From contig JAUHXN010000008.1 in NCBI GenBank assembly GCA_030426865.1, positions 1-25,740 on the forward strand: DNA of 25,740 nucleotides, read 5' to 3'. A model generated the notes under the pieces. It had not been told where the DNA came from. It did not search any database and saw only the letters and a program-made list of their open reading frames with translations. Each line of letters opens with the position of its first letter. The stretch's first letter is position 1. This document shows positions 8,561 through 16,973 of this stretch, piece by piece. The DNA comes from a bacterium (GTDB taxonomy: Bacteria > Bacteroidota > Ignavibacteria > Kapaibacteriales > UBA2268). Position numbers and translations under genes: made by a program.

Positions 8561-9856
8561 TTATCTCACAACAAATTTCTGAGTGTAGATTGAGTTACCT
8601 TTTTGAATTCTAACAAAATAAACACCAGAGTTAAAATCAGCAGTGTTAATATTTGAAATCTGAAGATTCTGAGATAAAGTAACGTTTTGAGAGTAAACAT
8701 TTGCACCAGTAGAAGAATAGATATTCAAGTTTGCTTGACCAAATTCTCCTCCTGCGTAAACAAGATTAACAGTTTCATTTTTGCTAATTACATTAGGGTA
8801 AACAGCGAACTTGCTATTATCATAGTTAGTCTCATTTACAGAAAGTTGAGGGTCAGCTAATTCATAAGTAATCTCTCCACCAGTATACCCTTTGAATACT
8901 AATTTATAAAGTTCACCAACTGGTACTTCAACAGTCTCACCATTCACTTCTTGTAGTTCAAATCTCTGAACAAAATAAACTCTATTCTCAACCATTTCAT
9001 ATTCAAATGTATTGAAATTCAATTCTTTCCAATCGTGACCGATTTCTGTAATAATAGAAGTGAAATCTTCGACTTTAGGTAACGGAGTATCTACTACATC
9101 TACATCATCTAACTGTGCTACCTTTACTCCTCTATTAGACCTTATTCCAACTACTGGGTAAGGTTGAGTAACGCCTTGCCCTTCTACTATTTGCACATAT
9201 TTAGAGTATTCTAGATGCCATTGTTCTAAATTTGGCTCTCTGTCAAGTGACTCACCTTTTTCAAGGTCAAAGTATCCATTAAGTTTTCCAGCAAAATTTG
9301 ATTTAGTGTACTCTTTTTGAACAGCATTTTCATTGTTCAAATCAGAATAGAAGAAATAGTAAGTTCCAGCAGAAAGCTCATCAATAACTATTTTTTTATA
9401 TTCACCATTTCTCAGTTTGATTACGAACAATTCAGTTCCGGTGACTACAGTTTGAGCATATTGTCCCCATCCAAATTCACCTGGACTATCGTCAGAAAAA
9501 CCATCAAGCCCCATATTGAAGGCACCTATCTGCCAATCATCTGTAGAGTTGAATAATTCTGTCCAAGTTTCAAACTTTCCTGCGGTATCTAACGGAGCAT
9601 CAAAATCATCTGACGTTGCATCTGAAACGTGCCATAATCTTACATCTTGACCGCCATTTATTCTTATCGAAGCACTAAGTGGATTCATAAAAGCCAAATC
9701 CCAATTAGTATTGTCAACAATGACTACATCAGAAGAGCCTAAGTTTATGTAAGCACTGCTAGTTCTTTTAGCACTGATATCTACTTTCACTTCTTTAGCG
9801 AATGAAAAGCTAGTACCTAATATAGTAAGTACTAATAGAGTAATTAATTTATTCAT
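8561..9856 (-). CDS. HmuY-like secreted heme-binding protein with T9SS sorting domain
   Basis: The protein has 431 residues with a signal peptide cleaved after SFAKE (about residue 20). Residues 25-340 resemble HmuY: a strand leading to NWDLAF (51-56), then SIRINGG (63-69), and IGHDWKELNFNTFEY (272-286) with GELYKLVFKGYTGG downstream. Residues 350-431 form a T9SS type A sorting domain: YPN, a central LNIYSSTG strand, and FNSGVYFVRIQKG near the end with C-terminal KFVVR. Unlike the lipoprotein paralogue encoded downstream, this copy should cross the outer membrane by T9SS and be released or attached to surface polysaccharide, acting as a hemophore-like scout. It is the first gene of the heme operon, with AAGG 8 nt before ATG and a predicted promoter about 50 bp upstream. 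Heme binding is inferred from family and context. Confidence 0.75.
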   Translation of the reverse strand: MNKLITLLVLTILGTSFSFAKEVKVDISAKRTSSAYINLGSSDVVIVDNTNWDLAFMNPLSASIRINGGQDVRLWHVSDATSDDFDAPLDTAGKFETWTELFNSTDDWQIGAFNMGLDGFSDDSPGEFGWGQYAQTVVTGTELFVIKLRNGEYKKIVIDELSAGTYYFFYSDLNNENAVQKEYTKSNFAGKLNGYFDLEKGESLDREPNLEQWHLEYSKYVQIVEGQGVTQPYPVVGIRSNRGVKVAQLDDVDVVDTPLPKVEDFTSIITEIGHDWKELNFNTFEYEMVENRVYFVQRFELQEVNGETVEVPVGELYKLVFKGYTGGEITYELADPQLSVNETNYDNSKFAVYPNVISKNETVNLVYAGGEFGQANLNIYSSTGANVYSQNVTLSQNLQISNINTADFNSGVYFVRIQKGNSIYTQKFVVR

Positions 9857-9908
9857 TTTATATACCTTAATTGTTTTTTTCTAAATTCATTTCTTTCGAA
9901 CGAATTTA

Positions 9909-9936
9909 ACTATAAGTAATTTTTACTAATAGCAAA
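9909..9936 (-). promoter_or_regulatory. Predicted promoter of the heme operon
   Basis: On the minus strand, a -10-like TATAGT (9914-9909) lies 16 nt from a -35-like TTTGCT (9936-9931). This would give a 5' untranslated region of about 45 nt before the ATG at 9856. The -10 fits the sigma-70-type consensus well; the -35 is weak. Promoter consensus in this lineage is not established, so this is a candidate only. Confidence 0.4.
9910..9932. promoter_or_regulatory. 23-bp palindrome, candidate operator of the heme operon
   Basis: Arms CTATAAGTAA (9910-9919) and TTACTAATAG (9923-9932) pair at 9 of 10 positions around a 3-nt centre. The element fills the spacer of the predicted promoter and touches its -10, where a repressor dimer would block transcription. 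There is no T run after it on either strand, so it is not an ordinary terminator. The size and placement fit a Fur-like or other dimeric metalloregulator, but I do not recognise the exact sequence. Confidence 0.5.
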
Positions 9937-9981
9937 CTTAAGACATTTTGATATTAAATTTAGTTACATTGTCATTTGTGA

Positions 9982-12900
9982 TTATATGTTGTTTATACTC
10001 GAATCTAGTAATTGCTTTATTTTATAAACGTTGAACGTTTCTAATGATAATTGCAATTCTTTAGTATAATCTCGCAACGATTCATTATTCTCCATTTCTG
10101 CTATGAATTCTACTTTTTCGATCAATTTAGCGAGTTCACGAGTATTCAACTTTTTTAATAGTCTTTTTGATATTTCATCAACTTGGTGATTGATTAGTAA
10201 TGTTTGAGCTTCACTGGTAAGCAGTTCCATTTTTTTAGTATCGTTTGAAGAAATATCACTTGCTTCTTTCATTCCTGTCTCTACTAAGATAGCATCGTAA
10301 ATTGCTTCAGCGCTAACTGGTTTAGTTAAGTATTGTTTGAAATATTCTTTTCCCAAATGTTTCTCTTTATTATAAACCTCAGCAGTTAATGCAATAATTG
10401 GTATAGATTTCAACTGTTCATCTTTAGTCCATATTTCTGCCATTGTCATGCCGTCCATAATAGGCATATGTAAGTCGATGAATGCTAAGTCGATTTTATT
10501 AGCTCTAGCTATTTCTAGCGCTTCTTCACCGTCATTTGCGAATAGTACTTTTATCGAATAATCCTTTAGGAAACCTTTTACTACCATCCTATTAGATTCT
10601 ATATCTTCTGCAAATAGAACTGTCTTATCTTTCAAATCATATTTATCAAATTCATTTTTAGTGGAGCTACTTACAATATCTGGTCTCATAAGTGAAATAG
10701 AAACATCGGGAATTGTCACTACGAATGTACTTCCTTTGCCTATCTCAGAGTCTACTTCTATTGTTCCATTTTTCAATTCAACAATGCTCTTAACTATAGA
10801 AAGGCCTAATCCAGTACCTTCGTATTTTCGCGAATCATTGTCATCTTCTTGCTCAAATGGATTAAAAATAGTTGCTAGTTTGTCTTTACCAATTCCGATT
10901 CCACTGTCCTTTATAGTAAATGATAGCTTGATTTTTGAAGTATCTTGTTCGTTGAAGCTAAAGTTTACATCTAGAGAAATTGATCCAGATTCTGTAAACT
11001 TAACTGCATTACCTAATAAGTTAATCAGTATTTGCTTTATTTTACCTTCGTCTAGAATAAGGTATGGAGGTAAACTCTGGTCTACATTTGAGTAGAATTG
11101 AATTCCCTTTTTACTTGTAGTGAATTCGAATATTCTATTTACATCTGTTATCACTCTGTTAATATCAACTGAATTTAGATTTAATGTCATTTTGTTAGCT
11201 TCTATTTTCGAGAAATCTAAAATGTCATTAATCAAACTAAGTAAAGAATTACCACTCTTTATTATTCCAGTTATATAATCTTGATTTTTTTCATCCGTGT
11301 TGTTATTTTGAAGAATTTCTCCAAATCCAAGAATAGCGTTCATCGGAGTTCTTATCTCGTGACTCATATTTGCTAAAAAAGTAGATTTTGCCTTATTAGC
11401 CATTTCGGCTTTTTCTTTTGCTTCAATTAATTCTACTTCTGATTCTTTTAATTTAGTTATATCTAAATTGATACCATACATACGAATAATATTATTTTCA
11501 TTATCTTTTTCAATATTCGTAATTGCTTTTATATGTCTTATACTATTATCTGATAATATAATTCTGAATTCTGACTCATAGTGATCTATTTCACCACTCA
11601 TTATCTTTTCAAAATTCTTATTCGTTTGTTCTCTATCGTCTGGGTGAACTTTTTTCTCATATTCAGCGAAAACGTCTTCAGTTCCTTTAGGAACTTCAAA
11701 TAAAGTGTACAAAATATCATTCCATGACAATTTGTTTATTCTAAAGTCCCAATCCCAAACTCCTATCTCTGTTGAATTCAGTATTAATTCATATTTTTCA
11801 GCCAGTTCTTTTCTTATCTCTTCATTTACCTTTTCTTCAGTCACATCCCAGTTTAAACCTACCATCCTAGTAGCTTTACCTTTACCGTCGCGATATGTCT
11901 TAGATACAGCTCTTATATACTTGATTTCATCATCACTCCAAACCACTCTAAATATAGTATCAAATTCAACACCTGGAGTTTTGATTACATGAGAAATTTC
12001 AGTATTAATCCTATCAACATCATCAGGATGCAAGCTATTTTTATAATCGTCGTAACTATTAACTTTTTTATCAATATTCATCCCATAGAGTTCATACATT
12101 TGTTCATTCCAAACAAGTGTGTTTGGTTCTATTGTCCAATCCCAAACTCCTATTTTGATTGAATCAAGTATGAATTTATATTCTTCATTAATCTCTTGTT
12201 TTTCAGCTTCAGTTTTTAATAATTCTGTTCTATCTTCTAGCCCCCAAATTTCACCTATTGGAGTTACCCTATCTTTGAATAATACTTTTTTAACCTCACC
12301 TGATTTAGTTATTACGTCAACTAATACTTCTTCTTCAAAGTTCTTTCCTTTATTTTCTTCGTAGAGTTTCCTAATCGAATCAGAATCATCTTTATAAAGT
12401 AATTGAAACCAATCCTCTATAGTTTTTATTTCGTTATTAGTGTATCCTATAATTTTTTCAACAGCTTTATTAAAATATAAACCGTCTTCACTATTTAACA
12501 CAGCCCCATAAGGAAGATCATCAATAAATGATTCAAATCTCAAAGCTCTGTTTTGTAAATCAAACTGTATTTCTTTTGCTGTTGTTATATCCTCAACCAT
12601 ACCAACAAAACCTGTGATCTCACCATTTTCTGCTTTTATAGGCTTGGCTTTTACTGCTATATTCCTAAATTCGTTTTCTTTTTCTACTCTGTATTCATTA
12701 ACATAATAATCATCGTTTCTTTCTACAGATTGATACCATGATTGAAATATACGCTCTTTATCCCCTTCATAGATACCGTCTTTCCAACCATCATCCATAC
12801 ATTCGTCATAACTCATCCCTATTATATCTGTATATCGCTGATTAACGAACTTACATTTACCTTCTGTGTCCGTTAGAAAAAGACCAATAGGTGAAAGTTC

Positions 12901-13563
12901 TGCGATAGTGGCAAATCGCTTTTCTCTGTAATAAATCTCTTTATTTCTTTCTTTAAGCTCATTTAGAGACTCTTCTTTATCCTTGCTTATTTTTGCTAAC
13001 TTTATAGCCAACCTATCCAACTTTCTGACTGCAGGTAATATTATAAATATTAATACTAACGTCAGCACTATCACCGAGAGAATTATAAGAATAAGTACTA
13101 TCTTTTGAGTTTGGTTTAGTGTACCTTTATCTAGCATAAGTATGTTTTGAATAAAATCACGACTATCCCATTTTATACTTTGGGTTATGCTGGTTATAAT
13201 TTCAATTTTATTTAATACGACAGTGTCTTTTAGAGAATAGTCAAGTTCGGCAAGTTTACTATTAACAGAAATTTTTAGTTTTTGGTTTTCGTCCAAATAT
13301 AATAAATCAAGCTTTTCTACTTCTTGTTTTAACAATGACAGATTATTTTCAACTGATTCAAAATTAGTAGGTGACTCAAGAATAGCGTCCGTAATAAAAT
13401 AGACTTTATTCATTGTCTTGTAATTTTCAGTAATTACAGACATTTTATTCATCTCTTCTACTGATATAAATGCTATAGTCCCAATAATAATAACAAAGAA
13501 TGCATAGAATACCCATAGTATATTATAGATTCTTTTATATTGATTGCTTTTAGGTATTTTCAT
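9982..13563 (-). CDS. Membrane hybrid sensor histidine kinase with four PAS domains and a receiver
   Basis: The protein has 1193 residues. TM1 is at about 12-34, a helical extracytoplasmic domain at 35-153, and TM2 at 154-178. A coiled coil leads to four PAS domains: about 215-328, 340-445, 458-575 and 588-705. PAS3 and PAS4 are internal duplicates, sharing IGVWDW and HPDD motifs. The HisKA domain has the phospho-accepting His735 in ANMSHEIRTP. The ATPase domain shows N852 (N box, GNAVKF), DSGIGIG (886-892), NPFEQ and GTGLGLS. The receiver (980-1094) has the phospho-acceptor Asp1030 in FIDLHMP and Lys1081 in LTKP. A helical tail (1110-1193) has no HPt motif (no HxxKG). No DNA-binding output domain is present, so it must act through a separate partner. 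It is divergent from hpd and precedes the heme operon on the same strand with a 125-bp gap. All catalytic residues are present. The signal is unknown. Confidence 0.95.
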   Translation of the reverse strand: MKIPKSNQYKRIYNILWVFYAFFVIIIGTIAFISVEEMNKMSVITENYKTMNKVYFITDAILESPTNFESVENNLSLLKQEVEKLDLLYLDENQKLKISVNSKLAELDYSLKDTVVLNKIEIITSITQSIKWDSRDFIQNILMLDKGTLNQTQKIVLILIILSVIVLTLVLIFIILPAVRKLDRLAIKLAKISKDKEESLNELKERNKEIYYREKRFATIAELSPIGLFLTDTEGKCKFVNQRYTDIIGMSYDECMDDGWKDGIYEGDKERIFQSWYQSVERNDDYYVNEYRVEKENEFRNIAVKAKPIKAENGEITGFVGMVEDITTAKEIQFDLQNRALRFESFIDDLPYGAVLNSEDGLYFNKAVEKIIGYTNNEIKTIEDWFQLLYKDDSDSIRKLYEENKGKNFEEEVLVDVITKSGEVKKVLFKDRVTPIGEIWGLEDRTELLKTEAEKQEINEEYKFILDSIKIGVWDWTIEPNTLVWNEQMYELYGMNIDKKVNSYDDYKNSLHPDDVDRINTEISHVIKTPGVEFDTIFRVVWSDDEIKYIRAVSKTYRDGKGKATRMVGLNWDVTEEKVNEEIRKELAEKYELILNSTEIGVWDWDFRINKLSWNDILYTLFEVPKGTEDVFAEYEKKVHPDDREQTNKNFEKIMSGEIDHYESEFRIILSDNSIRHIKAITNIEKDNENNIIRMYGINLDITKLKESEVELIEAKEKAEMANKAKSTFLANMSHEIRTPMNAILGFGEILQNNNTDEKNQDYITGIIKSGNSLLSLINDILDFSKIEANKMTLNLNSVDINRVITDVNRIFEFTTSKKGIQFYSNVDQSLPPYLILDEGKIKQILINLLGNAVKFTESGSISLDVNFSFNEQDTSKIKLSFTIKDSGIGIGKDKLATIFNPFEQEDDNDSRKYEGTGLGLSIVKSIVELKNGTIEVDSEIGKGSTFVVTIPDVSISLMRPDIVSSSTKNEFDKYDLKDKTVLFAEDIESNRMVVKGFLKDYSIKVLFANDGEEALEIARANKIDLAFIDLHMPIMDGMTMAEIWTKDEQLKSIPIIALTAEVYNKEKHLGKEYFKQYLTKPVSAEAIYDAILVETGMKEASDISSNDTKKMELLTSEAQTLLINHQVDEISKRLLKKLNTRELAKLIEKVEFIAEMENNESLRDYTKELQLSLETFNVYKIKQLLDSSINNI

Positions 13564-13663
13564 TTTTTCTTGTTATCTTAATTATTAGTATAAAAGAGAA
13601 TTTAGTTTTTATTAATTTGTAAATATACGAAATAAATAGACACAAAAAGAGGAAATATAAATC

Positions 13664-14851
13664 ATGGAAATGGATATTTGTTACGGTGGGGTTCCAAGTA
13701 AAATCCCCAATAATTCTATGGGAATACGTGGTTATGACTATGTAGAATTCTACGTTGGTTCGGGAAAGATGACTGCATATTGGCACGCTAAAGCATTAGG
13801 ACTAGACATTGTAGCTTATCAAGGACCTGAGACAGGAACAAGAGATAGAATCTCTTTTTTATTAGCAACTAAGACTAATATGAAAATTATGATAACTGCA
13901 TCTTTGCAACCAAGTACTTCAGACATTATATCATTCGTTAACCAACACGGTGACGGTGTAAAGAGATGGTGTTTAGAAGTAGTTGATGTTAAGAAAACTT
14001 ATGACGCAGCTATGAAAAATGGTGGTGTACCTGTTCGTCCCCCTTATAGGTTAGAAGATGAGCATGGATACGTAGAGCAAGCTGCGATCAAATTATACGA
14101 TGATGCCGAAATCAACTTCATCAACTATGACAATTACAAGGGATTATTTAAACCTGGATTCGAAGAGCCAGTTCAAAAATATGAAGTAGAAAGAAAAACT
14201 ACTGGACTTACTCATATAGATCATATAGTAGGAAACGTACACGTAAACGAAATGGACTTTTGGGCGAGTTATATAAATAAAGTCTTAGATTTTGAAACGT
14301 TTGTTGACTACGGACCAGGTGATATATCTACGCAATATTCTGCTCTACTTTCAAAAGTAGTTCGTTCAAAAGATGGTGTTATACAAAACCCAATTAATGA
14401 GCCGTATAAAGGTAAACGTCTATCTCAAATTGATGAATACATAATCCAATATCATGGTACTGGTATTCAGCATATCGCTCTTTCAACTACTGATATTATA
14501 CGTACTGTAAGAAATCTACGTGAGAATGGTATGGAGTTTCTTGACAGAGCACCGAAGACATACTATGATGAGATAAGAAAAAAGAGTAAGGAACTAGATG
14601 GCCTAATCACTGAAGATATAGATACACTCGAAGAGTTAGGAATATTAGTAGATGTAGAAATAGGTAGTGGCGGTTATTTGCTTCAGTTATTTACTAAGCC
14701 AATAAACGATAGACCTACTTACTTCTATGAAATAATACAACGTCGTAAAGGCGCTACTGGATTTGGTCAAGGTAATTTCCAAGCTCTATTTGAGTCTATT
14801 GAAAGAGACCAAGAAAGACGTGGTAATTTGACTGAAACTGAAGACGAATAA
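13664..14851 (+). CDS. hpd: 4-hydroxyphenylpyruvate dioxygenase
   Basis: The 395 residues form two tandem vicinal-oxygen-chelate halves. The N-terminal half opens GIRGYDYVEFYVG. The catalytic C-terminal half carries the Fe(II) facial triad: His187 (LTHIDHIVGN), His270 (GTGIQHIALS) and Glu356 (FYEIIQRRKG). The family-specific tail GFGQGNFQALFESIERDQ (366-383) is intact. The enzyme converts 4-hydroxyphenylpyruvate and O2 to homogentisate and CO2 in tyrosine catabolism. Hydroxymandelate synthase is a close relative, but the C-terminal helix and length favour this enzyme. It is cytosolic. An AGAGGA SD lies 10 nt before the ATG; a second in-frame ATG at 13670 is an alternative. It is monocistronic with its own terminator, and no homogentisate dioxygenase or other tyrosine pathway gene is adjacent. 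Confidence 0.96.
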   Translation: MEMDICYGGVPSKIPNNSMGIRGYDYVEFYVGSGKMTAYWHAKALGLDIVAYQGPETGTRDRISFLLATKTNMKIMITASLQPSTSDIISFVNQHGDGVKRWCLEVVDVKKTYDAAMKNGGVPVRPPYRLEDEHGYVEQAAIKLYDDAEINFINYDNYKGLFKPGFEEPVQKYEVERKTTGLTHIDHIVGNVHVNEMDFWASYINKVLDFETFVDYGPGDISTQYSALLSKVVRSKDGVIQNPINEPYKGKRLSQIDEYIIQYHGTGIQHIALSTTDIIRTVRNLRENGMEFLDRAPKTYYDEIRKKSKELDGLITEDIDTLEELGILVDVEIGSGGYLLQLFTKPINDRPTYFYEIIQRRKGATGFGQGNFQALFESIERDQERRGNLTETEDE

Positions 14852-14886
14852 TTAAAAAAATTCTACATTTAGAAGTACAAACGAAG

Positions 14887-14911
14887 AGTGCTAGGTTTTT
14901 TACCTAGCACT
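14887..14911 (+). terminator. Intrinsic terminator after hpd
   Basis: Perfect 10-nt arms (14887-14896 AGTGCTAGGT, 14902-14911) enclose a T5 loop, and the T run continues to 14918. It lies 35 bp after the hpd stop. On the minus strand the stem lacks a T run, so it probably does not serve the convergent OmpA gene efficiently. Confidence 0.9.
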
Positions 14912-14974
14912 TTTTTTTATTCTATTACATATTAAAGATTTGAACGGTATATTGGATCAGTATTCAGCAATTTA

Positions 14975-16972
14975 CTATTTCGTTCCTTTCAAAGTAACAA
15001 TTACTGATCTAGAATAGAATCTACCCTCAGGTAACTTATTATCATAAATTTCATTTTTAACTTTACCTCTACCTATTGCCTTTTCGTTCCTCACTTCTAA
15101 TGCTTTCGCCACGGCTATCGCCCTATCATAAGACAAGGTCACATTGTATTCTTCGTCACCAATCATATCTGAATATCCTTCTATAGAGACGATTTGTGAT
15201 TTATCAGTTATTCTTTCTTTAACTAAGTTTAGAGTTACTTCAGCTACAGGCGGTAGTTTTGTCACATTATATCCGAAGAGTATCAAGTTATACTTTTCAA
15301 TCTTCGCATCATTAACGAACTTTTGTACGAAACTCATTTCTGATGAGTTTTTCTCATTAGTTAATATTTCTCCTGCAAAGCTCTTTTCTGTACCAATGCT
15401 GTCTCGTACTTTTAGCTTGAAACTAAGAGGGTTATCTTCAGATGGTAATGTTCCCAAGTCATCAAGTGGATTCCAATCTAAAGATTCGGGTGGATTTCCT
15501 ACCCCATTAAAAGTCTTTTTAACACCTTCATTATTGTATATCTCTATTTCCCAATTTGTAAGAGGTAACTTCGAATCTACTTTAGGTAACATAGTTACTT
15601 CCAAATTTTTATCGGTAGAGCTAGTAGTGTCTGACATTAATTGTGGCTTGAATATTGTCCAATCTTGAGGTACTATTTCTACCCTTCTATTTTCTGCTCG
15701 ACCGAACTCATTATCAGTTTTTGAAGGTGTTTCAGGTAAGTTCCTTGCTGATATTGTGAATCTATTAGGATTAAGCTTCCAAACATTGACAAAATAATCC
15801 CTTACTGTCTCTGCACGTTTTTGAGAAAGTTCTTTATTCCCTTGTTCAATATCAAAATCAGAATTACATCCGACCAAATCGATTTTTACTTCAGGGAATT
15901 TTTGGAAACGCTGCCCCAATATATTTAAAATATTATGATACCCAGAAAGAGAGTTCTCGAAATTCAATTTATCTGTTTTAAAATCTTTTGCTTGCGTCTC
16001 AGAGATAAGATCGTACCTTGCAGGTATATTACTATCATTTTCTTCAAAGAATACATAACCTAATATAGCTTCAAACTTTAGATCTTTATCATATTTTACA
16101 AAAATTGTATCTTTCGAGTATTCTTCATTCAACTTCACTTGAAAATTTGCTGCAATTGATGAAGTCGCCACAGGTACTACTATTTCTGGTTCTATAGGTT
16201 TAACTGGCTCAGGTTCTATTACAATTGGCTTTTCTTTGATTGAGTACTTGATTTGTACACCTAAATTCAAAGTGCTTACAGTCCATTCCAAATCAGGTAC
16301 AACATTCCCAAATCTATGAGTATAACTGATAGTTGGAGCTAAGAACATATCATCATTATTGTCCAATGGGAGGTCATAACTTGCTCCTAAAGAGACTAAA
16401 GGCAACAAACTTGAAATATTTTCCAACGAACCACTTGCTTCATTACGTACAGCTTTTTTATTCTCAAAAGTTACATCTGTTGGTTGTTCCAAAACTTCTT
16501 TTTGTGAAATATCAGCAGAAATTAAATAATTGAAACCAACACCTAAAAATCCATTTAAATTTTCAATCAATTCAAAAGTGAAAGTAGGTTCAAATGCTAA
16601 AGAAGGTAAGGATACATCTAAATCGTGTCGTATAACACCATTACTTTGTGTACCCAGATTGTTATCAAATATGCCATTCTCAGTTTGAGATATCAAAGCA
16701 GATAAGTCACTATAACCAATTTTCAGCCCTATTTGCATTTCTTTATTTACATTATAATTAGCTAAGAATCCTAAGTTCATACCTAACCCATCACCACTTT
16801 CGTAATTAGGGCTACAACAAGGAAAATTTGGAAGTGATTGGAAGGAAGTTGAATAATTATTCAGCCCCATACCACCATATATTCCAATATCACCAATCTG
16901 ATCAACTTTGTCCTGAGGAACAAGAATTATTGGTATAAAGAAAGCTAGTAATACTAATATATTTTTTTTCAT
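14975..16972 (-). CDS. Outer-membrane beta-barrel protein with two OmpA-type peptidoglycan-binding domains
   Basis: The protein has 665 residues with a signal peptide (1-20). Residues 25-245 look like a small beta-barrel with alternating aromatic strands and an odd FPCCSP motif (50-55). A Pro/Glu-rich hinge (250-268: EPEPVKPIEPE) leads to OmpA_C domain 1 (about 300-435: VFFEENDSNIP, LSQKRAETV, RAENRRVEI). A beta-rich linker (455-535) precedes OmpA_C domain 2 (about 560-662: EGYSDMIGDEEYN, LSYDRA, YSRSVIV). OmpA_C domains bind peptidoglycan. Domain 2 keeps the SD-G-N-LS-RA pattern, whereas domain 1 has SDFDIEQGN in its place. It is the last gene of a three-gene operon, starting 1 nt after the previous stop without a clear SD, so it is probably coupled. 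Likely role: anchoring the operon's surface products to the wall. Confidence 0.85.
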   Translation of the reverse strand: MKKNILVLLAFFIPIILVPQDKVDQIGDIGIYGGMGLNNYSTSFQSLPNFPCCSPNYESGDGLGMNLGFLANYNVNKEMQIGLKIGYSDLSALISQTENGIFDNNLGTQSNGVIRHDLDVSLPSLAFEPTFTFELIENLNGFLGVGFNYLISADISQKEVLEQPTDVTFENKKAVRNEASGSLENISSLLPLVSLGASYDLPLDNNDDMFLAPTISYTHRFGNVVPDLEWTVSTLNLGVQIKYSIKEKPIVIEPEPVKPIEPEIVVPVATSSIAANFQVKLNEEYSKDTIFVKYDKDLKFEAILGYVFFEENDSNIPARYDLISETQAKDFKTDKLNFENSLSGYHNILNILGQRFQKFPEVKIDLVGCNSDFDIEQGNKELSQKRAETVRDYFVNVWKLNPNRFTISARNLPETPSKTDNEFGRAENRRVEIVPQDWTIFKPQLMSDTTSSTDKNLEVTMLPKVDSKLPLTNWEIEIYNNEGVKKTFNGVGNPPESLDWNPLDDLGTLPSEDNPLSFKLKVRDSIGTEKSFAGEILTNEKNSSEMSFVQKFVNDAKIEKYNLILFGYNVTKLPPVAEVTLNLVKERITDKSQIVSIEGYSDMIGDEEYNVTLSYDRAIAVAKALEVRNEKAIGRGKVKNEIYDNKLPEGRFYSRSVIVTLKGTK

Positions 16973-16973
16973 A

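Noticed and set aside
9883..9907. AAATTC/GAATTT inverted repeat upstream of the heme operon
   Set aside because: Six-nt AT-rich arms 13 nt apart occur readily by chance here; the nearby 23-bp palindrome is far stronger.
10661..11095. 144-codon plus-strand open frame opposite the kinase ATPase domain
   Set aside because: It is antisense to the highly conserved N and G boxes, whose codons explain the open frame; no independent signal.
13550..13786. 78-codon minus-strand open frame spanning the hpd/kinase divergent region
   Set aside because: It overlaps the 5' ends of both hpd and the kinase gene, its composition is unlike a protein family, and there is no ribosome site; it is a chance frame in AT-rich DNA.
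15144..15668. 174-codon plus-strand open frame inside the OmpA-type gene
   Set aside because: It lies wholly antisense to a gene with clear domains, and its translation is a low-complexity mirror (Ser/Leu/Phe rich) with no recognisable motif.
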